64,000 bases of DNA from Knoellia remsis (GCF_003002895.1 NZ_PVTI01000003.1:157063-221062); one strand, 5' to 3'; positions 1 through 8,993 are shown, counted from the first letter of the stretch. Notes: a model not told the origin generated them from the letters alone. Translations and numbers: made by a program.

Positions 1-58
1 CGACATCGAGTTCCGTCCGAGCGCCGAGTTCAGCGTCCCCACCGAGGGCCCCCGCGAC

Positions 59-637
59 GTGGCGGTCGTCTTCATGGGCGCGTCGATGGTTGCCGGCGTC
101 GGGGACCCCAAGGGTCAGGGCTGGGTGACCCGGGTCGTGGGCCGCACGCAGCACCCGGATCTCGAGCTCACGGCATACAACCTCGGCGTCCGCGGCCAGA
201 CGAGCGGTGACGTGCTCACCCGTTGGCACACCGAATGCCCGCCGCGCTGGAAGGACCGGGGCGAGCGCCGTCTCGTCGTGTCCGTCGGCGCCAACGACAT
301 CGCCGCGGGGGTCACCCTCGCGCGCCACCGCCTCAACCTCGCGAACATTCTCGACGACGCCGCGAGCACGGGGGTCTCGACGTTCGTCGTGAGCCCTCCC
401 CCGACGAGCGACCAGGCGTTCAACGACAAGCTCGCCGTCCTCGTCGACGCCCAGGCGGACGTGTGCTCGCGCCGCGGTGTCCCGTTCGTCGACTGCTTCC
501 GGCCGCTGCTCGGACACGACCAGTGGCGTTCCGAGCTCGCCGCGAGTCGCGACGGCCACCACCCCGGTCAGGCCGGCTACGGCCTCATCGCCTGGCTCGT
601 CCTGCACAACGGCTGGAACGAGTGGCTCCAGATCTGA
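59..637 (+). CDS. SGNH/GDSL-type esterase or lipase
   Basis: Predicted 192-aa SGNH-fold hydrolase; the substrate is unknown. Block I is FMGASMVAG near the N-terminus, with the serine in GAS. Block II is NLGVRGQTSGD, block III is the VGANDI segment (G-x-N-D), and block V is DGHHPGQ, supplying the Asp-His of the triad. The GTG at 59 places block I about five residues from the start, which is normal for cytoplasmic members, and there is no signal peptide. The same frame stays open to the left edge, so a longer N-terminus cannot be excluded. It converges on the oxidoreductase gene ending at 659. Confidence 0.85.
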   Translation: MAVVFMGASMVAGVGDPKGQGWVTRVVGRTQHPDLELTAYNLGVRGQTSGDVLTRWHTECPPRWKDRGERRLVVSVGANDIAAGVTLARHRLNLANILDDAASTGVSTFVVSPPPTSDQAFNDKLAVLVDAQADVCSRRGVPFVDCFRPLLGHDQWRSELAASRDGHHPGQAGYGLIAWLVLHNGWNEWLQI

Positions 638-658
638 AGGAGCTCACGGCGTCCCGGC

Positions 659-1630
659 TCATGCGGTCGTGAAGACGACCTTGCCGGTGACGTTGCCGTC
701 AGCCATCTTGGCGAAGCCGTCGCGGGCGTCCGCCAGCGGCATGACCGAGTCGATGAGCGGCTCGATCCCCTGTCCGGCAACGTAGTTCGCGAGACGCTCC
801 AGCTCCTCGCGACTGCCCATGGTCGACCCGACGACCCGCAGCTGCTTGAAGAAAATCTTCGTCAGCTCGGCCTTCTCGGGCGCGTCGCCCGACGTCGCGC
901 CGGAGATGACGATGGTGCCGCCGGGACGCAGCGAGTTCACCGAGTGTGACCACGTCGCCGCACCGACCGTCTCCATGACGGCGTCGACCCGGTCGGGCAG
1001 CCGCTCCCCCGAGCCGAAGGCCCGGTCGGCGCCGAGGGCGACGGCCTGCTCACCCTTGGCCTCGTCGCGGCTCGTGACCCACATGCGGATCCCGGCCGCG
1101 CTGCCGAGCTGGACGAGCGCGGTCGCCACGCCGCCGGCCGCCCCCTGCACGAGAACGGTCCCGCCCGGCTTCACCCCCGAGTTGGAGAAAAGCATCCGGT
1201 ATGCCGTGAGCCAAGCCGTGGGGAGGCATGCCGCCTGCTCCCAGGACAGGGACTGGGGCTTGGGCACGAGGTTGGCCCTGGGCACCGCCACCTTGGTGGC
1301 GAGGGTGCCGTCGTGGAGCTCGGAGAGCAGCGTGCGCCGCGGGTCGAGGGTTTCCTCGCCGGTCCAGCCGTCGGAGGGGATGACGGCGTGCACGAGGACC
1401 TCGTTGCCGTCGGGGTCGACGCCGGCCCCGTCACACCCCAGGACCATCGGCAGCCGGTCCGCCGGCAGGCCGACCCCGCGGAGCGACCAGACGTCGTGGT
1501 GGTTCAGGGCTGACGCCTTGAGGTCAACGACCACCCAGCCGTCGCGCGCCTCGGGGTCGGGACGCTCCCCGACCTCGAGCCCGGACAACGGGTCGTCGGC
1601 GGACTGGGACACGGCATACGCGGCGAGCAT
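659..1630 (-). CDS. Zinc-less MDR-family NAD(P)H:quinone oxidoreductase / enoyl reductase-like
   Basis: 323-aa medium-chain dehydrogenase/reductase. The N-terminal GroES-like half carries LNHHDVW and LGCDGAGV, and the Rossmann half carries VQGAAGGVATALVQLG, the AAGGVG-type NADPH loop of quinone oxidoreductases. No cluster of four structural-zinc cysteines and no catalytic Cys-His-Glu set is visible, so this is the zinc-independent branch. NADPH-dependent reduction of a quinone or enone is inferred from the family. It diverges from the methyltransferase gene across roughly 45 bp. Confidence 0.82.
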   Translation of the reverse strand: MLAAYAVSQSADDPLSGLEVGERPDPEARDGWVVVDLKASALNHHDVWSLRGVGLPADRLPMVLGCDGAGVDPDGNEVLVHAVIPSDGWTGEETLDPRRTLLSELHDGTLATKVAVPRANLVPKPQSLSWEQAACLPTAWLTAYRMLFSNSGVKPGGTVLVQGAAGGVATALVQLGSAAGIRMWVTSRDEAKGEQAVALGADRAFGSGERLPDRVDAVMETVGAATWSHSVNSLRPGGTIVISGATSGDAPEKAELTKIFFKQLRVVGSTMGSREELERLANYVAGQGIEPLIDSVMPLADARDGFAKMADGNVTGKVVFTTA

Positions 1631-1677
1631 GTTTCGACCCTATCGAGACGTCAGGCGACCGGTGAGACGATGTGGCG

Positions 1678-2562
1678 ATGACCATTGCCGAGCAGCTCGC
1701 CGACGGGCCTGTCGTCCTGGACGGCGGCCTCTCCACCGCGCTCGAGGCTCGTGGCCACGACCTCTCCGGACTGCTCTGGTCGGCCCGGCTGCTGCGTGAG
1801 GCGCCCGGCGAGCTCGTCGCCGCGCACCGCAGCTTCGTCGACGCCGGGGCACAGGTGGTCATCACCGCGTCCTACCAGGCGAGCCACGCGGGCTACCGGG
1901 CCGCCGGGCTCACCGACGAGCAGTGCGACGCCGACCTCGATGCCTCGGTGCTGCTGGCCCGGGAGGCGGCTGGCGACCGCGCTCTCGTCGCGGCGTCAGT
2001 CGGGCCGTATGGCGCCCATCTCGCCGACGGCTCGGAGTACACCGGCTACCCCGACGTGAACCGGGCACGCCTGCGGGACTTCCACGCCCGCCGGCTCGAG
2101 CGCCTCGTTGCCGCTGAGCCCGACGTCGTCGCCGTCGAGACCCTCCCGGAGGTCCTCGAGGCCGAGGTCGTCGTCGCCCTCCTCGAGGAGCTGGCGCCCG
2201 AGCTGGCCTACTGGGTCTCGTTCTCGGCCACCGAGGGCGCCCGCGTCACCGGTGGCGCGTCGTTCGCCGAGGCGGCCACCGTCGCCGGACCGGGCGCCGT
2301 CGCAGTGGGCGTGAACTGCACGGCGCCACAGCACGTCGACGCCCTGCTCGAGTCGGCGACGGCGAGCGTGCCCTTCGTCGTCTACCCGAACGCGGGCGCG
2401 ACCTACGACGCCAGCACCAAGACGTGGACCGCAGACGGCACCACGACCTTCCCGGCGCAGACGGTGCAGGGCTGGCGCGACCGCGGTGCGTTGCTCATAG
2501 GCGGATGCTGCGGCATCGACGTCGACGGCGTCCGCAGCATCGCGGACGCCGTCGACGGCTGA
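1678..2562 (+). CDS. mmuM: Homocysteine S-methyltransferase
   Basis: 294-aa homocysteine S-methyltransferase; known members transfer methyl from S-methylmethionine or SAM to homocysteine to make methionine. VLDGGLSTALE opens the barrel. VNCTAP supplies the first zinc-ligand cysteine and LIGGCCGI the other two, so all three zinc cysteines are present. An in-frame GTG lies two codons upstream (1672); ATG 1678 fits the family N-terminus. There is no adjacent SMM permease, so the methyl donor is not settled by context. Confidence 0.9.
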   Translation: MTIAEQLADGPVVLDGGLSTALEARGHDLSGLLWSARLLREAPGELVAAHRSFVDAGAQVVITASYQASHAGYRAAGLTDEQCDADLDASVLLAREAAGDRALVAASVGPYGAHLADGSEYTGYPDVNRARLRDFHARRLERLVAAEPDVVAVETLPEVLEAEVVVALLEELAPELAYWVSFSATEGARVTGGASFAEAATVAGPGAVAVGVNCTAPQHVDALLESATASVPFVVYPNAGATYDASTKTWTADGTTTFPAQTVQGWRDRGALLIGGCCGIDVDGVRSIADAVDG

Positions 2563-2599
2563 GCGGCAGCTGACGCGGCCTCAGCCGGCTGACCCGGCC

Positions 2600-3781
2600 T
2601 CAGCCGCGGGCCAGACGAGCCACGGCAGCGGCGACCGTGTCGGCGACTCCGGGAGCGAAGACGCTCGGCACGATCTCGTCCGCCGTCGGCTCGGGCACCA
2701 TGGCAGCGATGGCCTCGGCAGCCGCCAGCTTCATCGCCTCGGTGATCTGCGCAGCGCCCGAGTCGAGGGCACCGCGGAAGATGCCCGGGAAGGCCAGCAC
2801 GTTGTTGATCTGGTTCGGGAAGTCCGACCGGCCCGTCGCGACGACGGCCGCGTGCCGGTGTGCCACGTCCGGGTGCACCTCCGGGTCCGGGTTGGCGAGC
2901 GCGAAGATGATCGAGCTCGGCGCCATCCGGGCGACGTCCTCCTCCGGGACCGTCCCGCCCGACACACCGACATAGACGTCCGCGTCCTCGAGCGCCGTGG
3001 CGAGGGTGCCACTGAGGCCCCGCGGGTTGGTCGAGGCGGCGATGCGGTGCTTGTGACCCGTGAGGTCGGCCCGGGTCGGCGAGATGATGCCGCGCGAGTC
3101 GCACACGACGATGTCGCGCACACCCGCCCGCTGCAGCAGCGCCGTCACGGCGACCCCGGCGGCACCGGCGCCCGCCACGACGACGCGAAGGTCGGCCAGC
3201 TCGCGCCCCACGACCTTGGCGGCGTTGATGAGCCCAGCGAGGACGACGATGGCGGTGCCGTGCTGGTCGTCGTGGAAGACCGGGATGTCGAGCCGCTCCT
3301 TGAGCCTGGCCTCGATCTCGAAGCACCGGGGCGCCGAGATGTCCTCGAGGTTGATGCCGCCCCACGACGGCGCGAGCCGCGCGATCGTCTCGACGAGCTC
3401 GTCGACCGTGCCGGTCTCGAGGCACACGGGCACGGCGTCGATGTCGCCGAAGTGCTTGAAGAGGATGGCCTTGCCCTCCATCACGGGCATGGCCGCGAGC
3501 GGTCCGATGTCACCGAGGCCGAGAACGGCCGTCCCATCGCTGACGACGGCCACGGTGTTGCCCCGGGCGGTGTAGCGGCTCGCGAGCTCCGGCTCGACCG
3601 CGATGGCCCGACAGACGTCGGCGACCCCGGGTGTGTAGAGAAGCGAGAGGTCCTCACGACCCCTGAGCGGCTGCGTCGCGTGTACCCCGAGCTTGCCGCC
3701 CTCGTGGGCCCGGAACACCGGACCGTCGAAGTCGACGTTCGCGCGCACGGCCTCCGGCCGCTGCTGCGGGGACACGGACAT
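2600..3781 (-). CDS. NAD(P)-dependent malic enzyme (oxaloacetate-decarboxylating)
   Basis: 393-aa short-form bacterial malic enzyme converting malate to pyruvate and CO2. It has [27 protein letters not shown], the metal/substrate segment FHDDQHGTA, the Rossmann loop [11 protein letters not shown], and SGGTVPEE near the C-terminal lobe. ATG 3781 has a GGGAG ribosome site eight bases upstream. An in-frame start 12 codons earlier (3817) lacks this and would add a non-conserved N-terminus. There is no phosphotransacetylase-like C-terminal domain. Cofactor preference (NAD or NADP) cannot be read by eye. Confidence 0.93.
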   Translation of the reverse strand: MSVSPQQRPEAVRANVDFDGPVFRAHEGGKLGVHATQPLRGREDLSLLYTPGVADVCRAIAVEPELASRYTARGNTVAVVSDGTAVLGLGDIGPLAAMPVMEGKAILFKHFGDIDAVPVCLETGTVDELVETIARLAPSWGGINLEDISAPRCFEIEARLKERLDIPVFHDDQHGTAIVVLAGLINAAKVVGRELADLRVVVAGAGAAGVAVTALLQRAGVRDIVVCDSRGIISPTRADLTGHKHRIAASTNPRGLSGTLATALEDADVYVGVSGGTVPEEDVARMAPSSIIFALANPDPEVHPDVAHRHAAVVATGRSDFPNQINNVLAFPGIFRGALDSGAAQITEAMKLAAAEAIAAMVPEPTADEIVPSVFAPGVADTVAAAVARLARG

Positions 3782-3950
3782 GACAGGGACTCCCAACGTG
3801 GTGGTGGCCGCCCGCACCGGAAACGATGGGGCGCAGGCCGGACCGAGGTGCCGGTCGGCAAGGGGCGGGAGGTGTGCCGCGCGCCCATCCTCGCACGAGG
3901 GTCACGGCCACGTCAGCGCCTCGCCGCGTGCGCAATGCCACAATCGCCCC

Positions 3951-4337
3951 GTGCTGCCGCTACCCCATGCCTCCTTCCGCTGGGGCCGCTCGCTGCCGAG
4001 GCCGTGGCTGGTGCGCGTGCGCGGACGCTCGATGGAGCCGACCCTGCACGAGGGTGACGTGCTCCTCGCACTCCGCGGGGCCGGCATACGACCGCGGGAC
4101 GTCGTCGTCGTGCGACTGCCACCCGACCCCGCCGGCCTCCCTCGACCGGTGGCCGTCAAGCGGATCGCCGGCCGCGATCCCGACGCCCCCGAGCGCTGGT
4201 GGGTCGACTCGGACAACCCCCGCGAGGGAGTCACGTCGTTCGATGTCGGCTCACTCGAGCAGTCCGCCGTTGAGGCCCGAGTCATCGCCCGGATCTGGCC
4301 GCGCCCCGGGCTGCTGGGTCGACGCGAGCGCCCCTGA
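3951..4337 (+). CDS. sodX: Nickel-SOD maturation peptidase (S26 family)
   Basis: 128-aa S26 signal-peptidase-like protease. The serine box is RGRSMEPTLHEGD and the general-base lysine lies in VAVKRI. No transmembrane anchor precedes the serine box, as in SodX proteins that trim the NiSOD propeptide in the cytoplasm. The gene directly precedes sodN on the same strand with a 63-bp gap, which is the usual pairing. GTG 3951 is preceded by a CACAAT -10-like box about ten bases upstream and no ribosome site, consistent with a leaderless transcript. Confidence 0.9.
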   Translation: MLPLPHASFRWGRSLPRPWLVRVRGRSMEPTLHEGDVLLALRGAGIRPRDVVVVRLPPDPAGLPRPVAVKRIAGRDPDAPERWWVDSDNPREGVTSFDVGSLEQSAVEARVIARIWPRPGLLGRRERP

Positions 4338-4400
4338 CCAAGAGCGCCGCTGCAGGGTAGGTTGGACGACGGCAGACACCCCATCAAGGAAGGGACGTTC

Positions 4401-4802
4401 ATGCGCCTCCCCGCTCTGTTCCGCATCACCGACGTCAGCGCTCACTGCGACCTGCCGTGCGGCGTCTACGACCCCGCCCAGGCCCGCATCGAGGCCGAGT
4501 CGATCAAGGCGATCATCGCCAAGGTCGCCGACAACGACGACCCGGACTTCCGCACCCGCGCCATCCTCATCAAGGAGCAGCGCTCCCAGCTCGTCAAGGA
4601 GCACCTCTGGGTCCTGTGGACGGACTACTTCAAGCCGCCGCACTTCGAGAAGTACCCCGAGCTGCACACCCTCATCAACGAGGCGACGAAGCTTGCGGGC
4701 GCCTCCGGCACCAAGGGTGAGTTCGACGCCGCCAAGGCCGACGAGCTCCTCGCGAAGATCGACGAGATCGACAAGATCTTCAAGGAGACCAAGAAGGCCT
4801 GA
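4401..4802 (+). CDS. sodN: Nickel superoxide dismutase
   Basis: 133-aa precursor of NiSOD, which dismutates superoxide using a mononuclear nickel site. The nickel hook HCDLPCGVYDP follows a 14-residue propeptide (MRLPALFRITDVSA); removal exposes His1, with Cys2 and Cys6 completing the ligands. The rest is the expected four-helix bundle. ATG 4401 has AAGGAAGGGA about seven bases upstream. The only cleavage candidate encoded nearby is the S26 peptidase immediately upstream. A perfect terminator hairpin follows 16 bp after the stop. Confidence 0.97.
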   Translation: MRLPALFRITDVSAHCDLPCGVYDPAQARIEAESIKAIIAKVADNDDPDFRTRAILIKEQRSQLVKEHLWVLWTDYFKPPHFEKYPELHTLINEATKLAGASGTKGEFDAAKADELLAKIDEIDKIFKETKKA

Positions 4803-4818
4803 CCCGCCTCACGCCGAG

Positions 4819-4848
4819 GGCCCCGGACGTATGCCGTCCGGGGCCTTT
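4819..4848 (+). terminator. Intrinsic terminator of sodX-sodN
   Basis: Perfect 11-bp stem GGCCCCGGACG / CGTCCGGGGCC with a TATGC loop, followed by TTT. The stem-loop apex contains one copy of the iterated GTATGCCG octamer (4829-4836). Confidence 0.9.
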
Positions 4849-4869
4849 CGCGTTCCTCCTCGCCGGGCG

Positions 4870-6150
4870 CTACGGCTGAGCGGGGATCGACCGGATGAGG
4901 GCGTCGACGACCTCGGGGTCGTACTCGTAGCCGAGTCCGAGGTTGATGCGCTCGAGCGCCGCGGCCACGGCGTCGGGGTCGGTGCTGCCGTGCGAGAAGT
5001 CGTCGAAGGCGTTGGCCACCTTGATGATCCGGCTCGGGACGGGAATCTCCTCGCCCCACTCGCGCACGTGCCGGAACGGCATGGTCTGCCGCTCCATGAG
5101 GTCGGCGACCCGGTCGAGCACCTCGGTCCGCCGAACGATCGTCGCCCCCTCAGAGGCGATGCGCCGCTGGTCGTCGGGGGCGGCGAGGACCGTCGCTCCT
5201 TCGGGGATCGGCGAGCGCAGTCCGACCTGCCCGAGGTCATGCAGCAGCGCCGCGTACTCGAGGTCCTCGACCTCTGCCGAGGGCAGGTCCATGGCCCGGC
5301 CGATGCCGACGGAGAGCGATGCCACCCGTGCCGCGTGCCCTGTCGGGGTGTACCCCGCGACCTCCGTGAGACGCGACAACGTCGCGATGGTCTGGCGGTA
5401 GGTCTCGCGGTTGGTGACGAACCGACGCACGGCGATGTGTGTGAGCACGACGGGTAGCAGCCCGAGAGGCAGGCCAGCCAAACCCACGATGGGCGCGAGC
5501 AGGGCGACCAGCGGTCCAGCCGCCAGCAGCCCCAGGGTGAGGCTCTGGGCCTCGCCGAGTTCCTCGGCGAGAGCGCGACGCATCGGCATCGAGCGTCGCT
5601 GCGCCCGGACGAGACCGGTGAGGACGAGGTCGACGTACAGTCCGGCAGCCGCGACTCCGAGCATGATGACCGCGATGAGCCAGCGCGGCTTGTCCGGGTT
5701 GAGCTGCCAAGCCCACGGGCCGCCGTCGGCGAGCGGCAGGTTGCGCATGAGGGCCGCGGTGATGCCGACGCCGATCGTACGGACAGCGCCCGCTGTCCAG
5801 TCGACAGGTCGGCCGAACAGCCGACAGAGCCCGAGACCCACGCCGGACGCGGCGGCGACGATGATGAGGACGACGCCCGCAGGCACGTCGAAAGGCGCCT
5901 CCCCCTCGACCGGGCCGAGCACGGCGAGGCCGATGGCCGAGGATGTGGCCACCGGGGTCATGACCCTGCCGGACGGCATCTGCACCCGGAAGACGTCCCC
6001 GATGGCGATGGCCGCGACGAACGCCGCGATGACGAGCCAGTGCTCGGTCAGCGCTTCCTCCAGGCTGCCCAAGGCGGTGAGGAACGCGCCAAGGATGCTT
6101 GCGATGGCAAGGCCGAGGATGAGCGGCTCGACGCGACGTCCTGGAGTCAT
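4870..6150 (-). CDS. Membrane protein with C-terminal HD domain (degenerate HD-GYP-like)
   Basis: 426 aa. About seven or eight hydrophobic segments fill residues 1-240, followed by a cytoplasmic HD phosphohydrolase-like domain. Metal residues are seen in GHAARVASL and ALLHDLGQVGL. The GYP loop of cyclic-di-GMP phosphodiesterases is not recognisable, so the substrate is unknown. The start overlaps the stop of a paralogue (ATGA, 6147-6150), so the two are translationally coupled. The two proteins share topology and may form a pair. No sensor domain other than the membrane part is seen. Confidence 0.75.
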   Translation of the reverse strand: MTPGRRVEPLILGLAIASILGAFLTALGSLEEALTEHWLVIAAFVAAIAIGDVFRVQMPSGRVMTPVATSSAIGLAVLGPVEGEAPFDVPAGVVLIIVAAASGVGLGLCRLFGRPVDWTAGAVRTIGVGITAALMRNLPLADGGPWAWQLNPDKPRWLIAVIMLGVAAAGLYVDLVLTGLVRAQRRSMPMRRALAEELGEAQSLTLGLLAAGPLVALLAPIVGLAGLPLGLLPVVLTHIAVRRFVTNRETYRQTIATLSRLTEVAGYTPTGHAARVASLSVGIGRAMDLPSAEVEDLEYAALLHDLGQVGLRSPIPEGATVLAAPDDQRRIASEGATIVRRTEVLDRVADLMERQTMPFRHVREWGEEIPVPSRIIKVANAFDDFSHGSTDPDAVAAALERINLGLGYEYDPEVVDALIRSIPAQP

Positions 6151-7376
6151 CGGGCACCGACCGATGTGGTTGGGTCACGGACCGCCGCCTCGAGGACGGA
6201 GAGAATTCGCTCGTCGCGAAAGCGACCAGTCACTCGCAGCGAGGCGAGCGCCTGCGTTGACGGCACAGCAGTCTCGCCATGGGTCAACAGGTCGTAGGCG
6301 TCGGCCGCGAGGACGATCTCGGCCCCCAGGGAGCGAGGCGTCGTCGCAGAATCCCCGAGGGCGACCTCCTGCATGACCAAAGTGGCCCCGGAGAGGAAGG
6401 GCAGCTCACGCAACATCTCGGCCTCACGCCGTGCCGCACTTGTCGCTCCGTCCGCATCGTCGTAGCCCGGCGCCACCACCACACGGCCCAGATCATGAAG
6501 GAGTCCCGCCGTACGCACGTCCGCGACCTGTTGCGGTCCGAGACCAAGGGCTTGGGCCATTCGGGCGCCCAACTCCGACACGCGCCCACCGTGACCCGTC
6601 AGGCTGGGGGCGCGAGTCTCTATGGCCGACACGAGAGCGCCCAGTGCACGCTCCCGCGCGTTGCGTTCCTCGCCGTACTGAACAAGCGCCCATCGGGCAC
6701 CTGCGAGTGGGGCCAAACCGACGAGGAGAGCCACTGGGCCGAGTCGTCCCGGCTGCCACATCAGGACGACGAGAATCGCAATCACGCCGTAGGCGAACTG
6801 CGCGATCCCGCTGCTCGTCAGCATGTCCACCACCTGGAGACGCAGGGGGACTCCCGCAGTGATCCTGATGACGCCTGCCACGAGAACGGCGTTGACCAGG
6901 AGATAGACGGCATCGGCAACGAGCATGGGAAGTGCAACGCTGAACAACGCCGCGCGCGCCCCGCGAAGCTCCGAGAGGTCGAATGACCCACCGACCAGGT
7001 CGTAGGCGAGGCCAGCCACCATGCAGGTCGTCGCCAGCACGGCCACGTTGAACACCCGGCGTCGGGGGTCACTGCGCCGCCGCATTCCGCCCATGAAGGC
7101 ACCGACCAGCCCGGCACCCAGCGGGTTCGCCAACGTGATGGCCGTGAGGCCCACGACGTGCCCTGCGGAGAACGCACTTCGGCCATCGCTCGTGGTCGCC
7201 GGAAGCCGCCACGTGAGCGCACCGAGCAACGAGAGCAGCACGACGGCGACCATGTCCTCAGGCCATCCGTAGATCAGCCAACAGAGGACCAGCAGCCCAC
7301 AGGCGAGGACCGTCGTGAGCCCGATGTACCCGGGCGCACCGAGTCGTAGAAGACGAGGGGACGTCGCTGACTGCAT
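6147..7376 (-). CDS. Membrane protein with C-terminal HD domain, paralogue of its downstream neighbour
   Basis: 409 aa with the same plan as the following gene: several transmembrane helices up to about residue 235, then an HD domain with TGHGGRVSELG and GLLHDLGRVVVAPG. After the HD core the sequence is shorter than a full HD-GYP domain and no GYP motif is seen. An alternative GTG start lies two codons upstream (7382). The gene begins about 20 bp after the stop of a tiny secreted-peptide gene on the same strand, giving a likely three-gene operon. Function is unknown; nucleotide hydrolysis is only a family-level inference. Confidence 0.72.
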   Translation of the reverse strand: MQSATSPRLLRLGAPGYIGLTTVLACGLLVLCWLIYGWPEDMVAVVLLSLLGALTWRLPATTSDGRSAFSAGHVVGLTAITLANPLGAGLVGAFMGGMRRRSDPRRRVFNVAVLATTCMVAGLAYDLVGGSFDLSELRGARAALFSVALPMLVADAVYLLVNAVLVAGVIRITAGVPLRLQVVDMLTSSGIAQFAYGVIAILVVLMWQPGRLGPVALLVGLAPLAGARWALVQYGEERNARERALGALVSAIETRAPSLTGHGGRVSELGARMAQALGLGPQQVADVRTAGLLHDLGRVVVAPGYDDADGATSAARREAEMLRELPFLSGATLVMQEVALGDSATTPRSLGAEIVLAADAYDLLTHGETAVPSTQALASLRVTGRFRDERILSVLEAAVRDPTTSVGAR

Positions 7377-7395
7377 CAACACCGTCCGGACATGA

Positions 7396-7524
7396 TCACC
7401 ACGTCCAGTCGTCGGCCTTGAACACGATCTGCTGCGAGGACGGGGCGGCCTGGGCGGAGCCGGCGCCGATGACGGAGACGGCGGCGAGCGTGACGGCAGC
7501 GGCGATGAGACGGAGGGCGCGCAT
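7396..7524 (-). CDS. Small secreted peptide precursor (42 aa)
   Basis: 42-codon gene starting with a classic signal peptide (MRALRLI, then an Ala/Val-rich core ending GSAQA) and predicted to release a 16-residue peptide, APSSQQIVFKADDWTW. AAAGG lies about eight bases before ATG 7524. It is the first gene of the run that continues into the two HD-domain membrane proteins. I do not recognise a family. It could be a pheromone-like peptide, an export by-product, or a remnant of a longer secreted protein. The clean signal peptide, ribosome site and stop support expression. Confidence 0.6.
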   Translation of the reverse strand: MRALRLIAAAVTLAAVSVIGAGSAQAAPSSQQIVFKADDWTW

Positions 7525-7699
7525 GGAGGAACCTTTCGGAAGAGCCCGGCAGGGGGAGCCGGGCGGGGGTGGCTGCATCATCCCACGAGCGAACCTGTGC
7601 AACAATGAGTCGGACGAACTTGGGTTCGCCGCCGATGGATCGTGTACCGACGGCCGGCCGCAGGACCCGCGTCCGACCCCGACGACGAGGAGATCTGTC

Positions 7700-7774
7700 A
7701 TGAGCAAGCGCGCCCGCAAGCGTCGCTCGCGCAAGGGCAACAAGGCCAACCACGGCCGCAAGCCCAACGCCTGA
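7700..7774 (+). CDS. 50S ribosomal protein bL37 (24 aa)
   Basis: Encodes a 24-residue, very basic peptide ending NKANHGRKPNA, matching the actinobacterial bL37 / AURKAIP1-COX24-type mini-protein found on the mycobacterial large subunit. GAGGAG sits seven bases upstream of ATG 7700. It stands alone between divergent and convergent neighbours and is closed by a 19-bp perfect hairpin. Such genes are often missed because of their length. Confidence 0.88.
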   Translation: MSKRARKRRSRKGNKANHGRKPNA

Positions 7775-7799
7775 GCGTCAGCACGGCATACGCCGCAAC

Positions 7800-7842
7800 G
7801 ACGAAGGGGCGGTCACCCACCACGGGTGACCGCCCCTTCGTC
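7800..7842. terminator. Bidirectional hairpin terminator between bL37 and rsrA
   Basis: Perfect 19-bp inverted repeat (7800-7818 with 7824-7842) around an ACCAC loop. It lies between the ends of two convergent genes and could stop transcription from both sides. Confidence 0.88.
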
Positions 7843-7875
7843 ATGTCCGGCCTGCGACGCAGACCGAACGCGACC

Positions 7876-8181
7876 TCAGCGGTCGAGTTCGAAGCGCACC
7901 ATCGTGATCCGCTGCACGATCTGCAGCCGCAGCGCGTCGGGGCACGCCGCCGGGTCACCCTCGCTGGAGCGCCGGACCGCAGCCTTCACGGCACGGTCGA
8001 GGTCGTGCTCCTCGAGACAGGGTCCGCACGCCTCGAGGTGCTGGGCCACGCGGGCCACGTCGCCGGGAGCCATCTCGCCGTCGAGGTACTCGTAGATCCG
8101 GTGCAGGACCTCCGAGCACTCGGCGTGCGAGTGGGCGTGCGAGGCGCCGTCGCCCGGCGTGCTGTTCTGGCTGTCGTTCAC
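7876..8181 (-). CDS. rsrA: Redox-sensing zinc anti-sigma factor
   Basis: 101-aa ZAS-family anti-sigma factor. The core motif HLEACGPC (H-x3-C-x2-C) is present, and an upstream cysteine in HAECSEV completes the RsrA-type set. In known systems disulphide stress ejects zinc and frees SigR. GTG 8181 overlaps the sigR stop (GTGA), so the two are translationally coupled and co-stoichiometric. The His-rich stretch HAHSHAE in the N-terminal region may add metal ligands, but that is inference. Confidence 0.93.
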   Translation of the reverse strand: MNDSQNSTPGDGASHAHSHAECSEVLHRIYEYLDGEMAPGDVARVAQHLEACGPCLEEHDLDRAVKAAVRRSSEGDPAACPDALRLQIVQRITMVRFELDR

Positions 8182-8813
8182 GACGAGGCCTCCTTGCCGA
8201 AGCCGCGCTCGGCGGCATACTCGGTCAACATCTCGCGGAGCTGACGGCGCCCGCGGTGGAGCCGGGACATCACGGTGCCGATCGGCGTGCCCATGATCTC
8301 GGCGATCTCCTTGTAGGCGAACCCCTCCACGTCGGCGAGGTAGACCGCCATCCGGAAGTCCTCGGGCAGCTCCTGGAGCGCCCGCTTGATCTCGGTGTCC
8401 GGCAGGCGGTCGAGCGCCTGGGCCTCGGCCGACTTCAGCCCCGTGCTCGTGTGCGACTCGGCGCGGGCCAGCTGGTAGTCCTCGACCTCGGCGGCGTCGG
8501 ACTGCTGGGGCTCGCGCTGCTTCTTGCGGTAGCTGTTGATGTAGGTGTTGGTGAGGATGCGGTACATCCACGCCTTGAGGTTCGTCCCCGGCTTGAACTG
8601 GTGGAACGCCGCGAACGCCTTCGCGTAGGTCTCCTGCAGCAGGTCCTCGGCGTCCGCGGGGTTGCGGGTCGTGCGCATCGCGGCGGCGTAGAGCTGGTCG
8701 AGCAGCGGCAGCGCCTCGGCCTCGAAGCGGGCCTGCCGCTCCTCCGGAGTCTCGCTCGCGACGTCGACCGTGGGCTCATCGCTCGTGGCGGGCGTGGTCT
8801 GTGGTGTCGTCAT
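8178..8813 (-). CDS. sigR: ECF sigma factor SigR/SigH (thiol-oxidative stress)
   Basis: 211-aa group IV sigma factor. Region 2 holds [17 protein letters not shown] and [17 protein letters not shown], and region 4 holds [20 protein letters not shown] followed by [19 protein letters not shown]. It is co-encoded with its ZAS anti-sigma factor. ATG 8813 has GGAG four bases upstream. A longer in-frame N-terminus is open upstream, which matters because S. coelicolor SigR has an extended unstable isoform. A SigR-type promoter candidate sits at 8937-8963, suggesting autoregulation. Confidence 0.94.
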   Translation of the reverse strand: MTTPQTTPATSDEPTVDVASETPEERQARFEAEALPLLDQLYAAAMRTTRNPADAEDLLQETYAKAFAAFHQFKPGTNLKAWMYRILTNTYINSYRKKQREPQQSDAAEVEDYQLARAESHTSTGLKSAEAQALDRLPDTEIKRALQELPEDFRMAVYLADVEGFAYKEIAEIMGTPIGTVMSRLHRGRRQLREMLTEYAAERGFGKEASS

Positions 8814-8936
8814 CGCACTCCAGCCTAGCCCGGTCTGCTCGGGGGACGTCGTGTGCAGCACCAACACCGAAGCACCTCTCCTCAGGACGTGTGCACCTCG
8901 GCCGCGGGCCGCGGCGGGTGCGTGGACGGCCGGTCC

Positions 8937-8963
8937 AACGCCCTTCGGGAGCACCCGCATTCC
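8937..8963 (-). promoter_or_regulatory. Candidate SigR-dependent autoregulatory promoter
   Basis: On the minus strand GGAAT is followed 19 bases later by GTT, matching the SigR/SigH consensus (GGAAT-N18/19-GTT). It lies about 120 bp upstream of the sigR start. Seen by eye; no TSS data. Confidence 0.6.
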
Positions 8964-8993
8964 CCTGCGGAGGGCGCGTGTAGTTTTGGCGCC

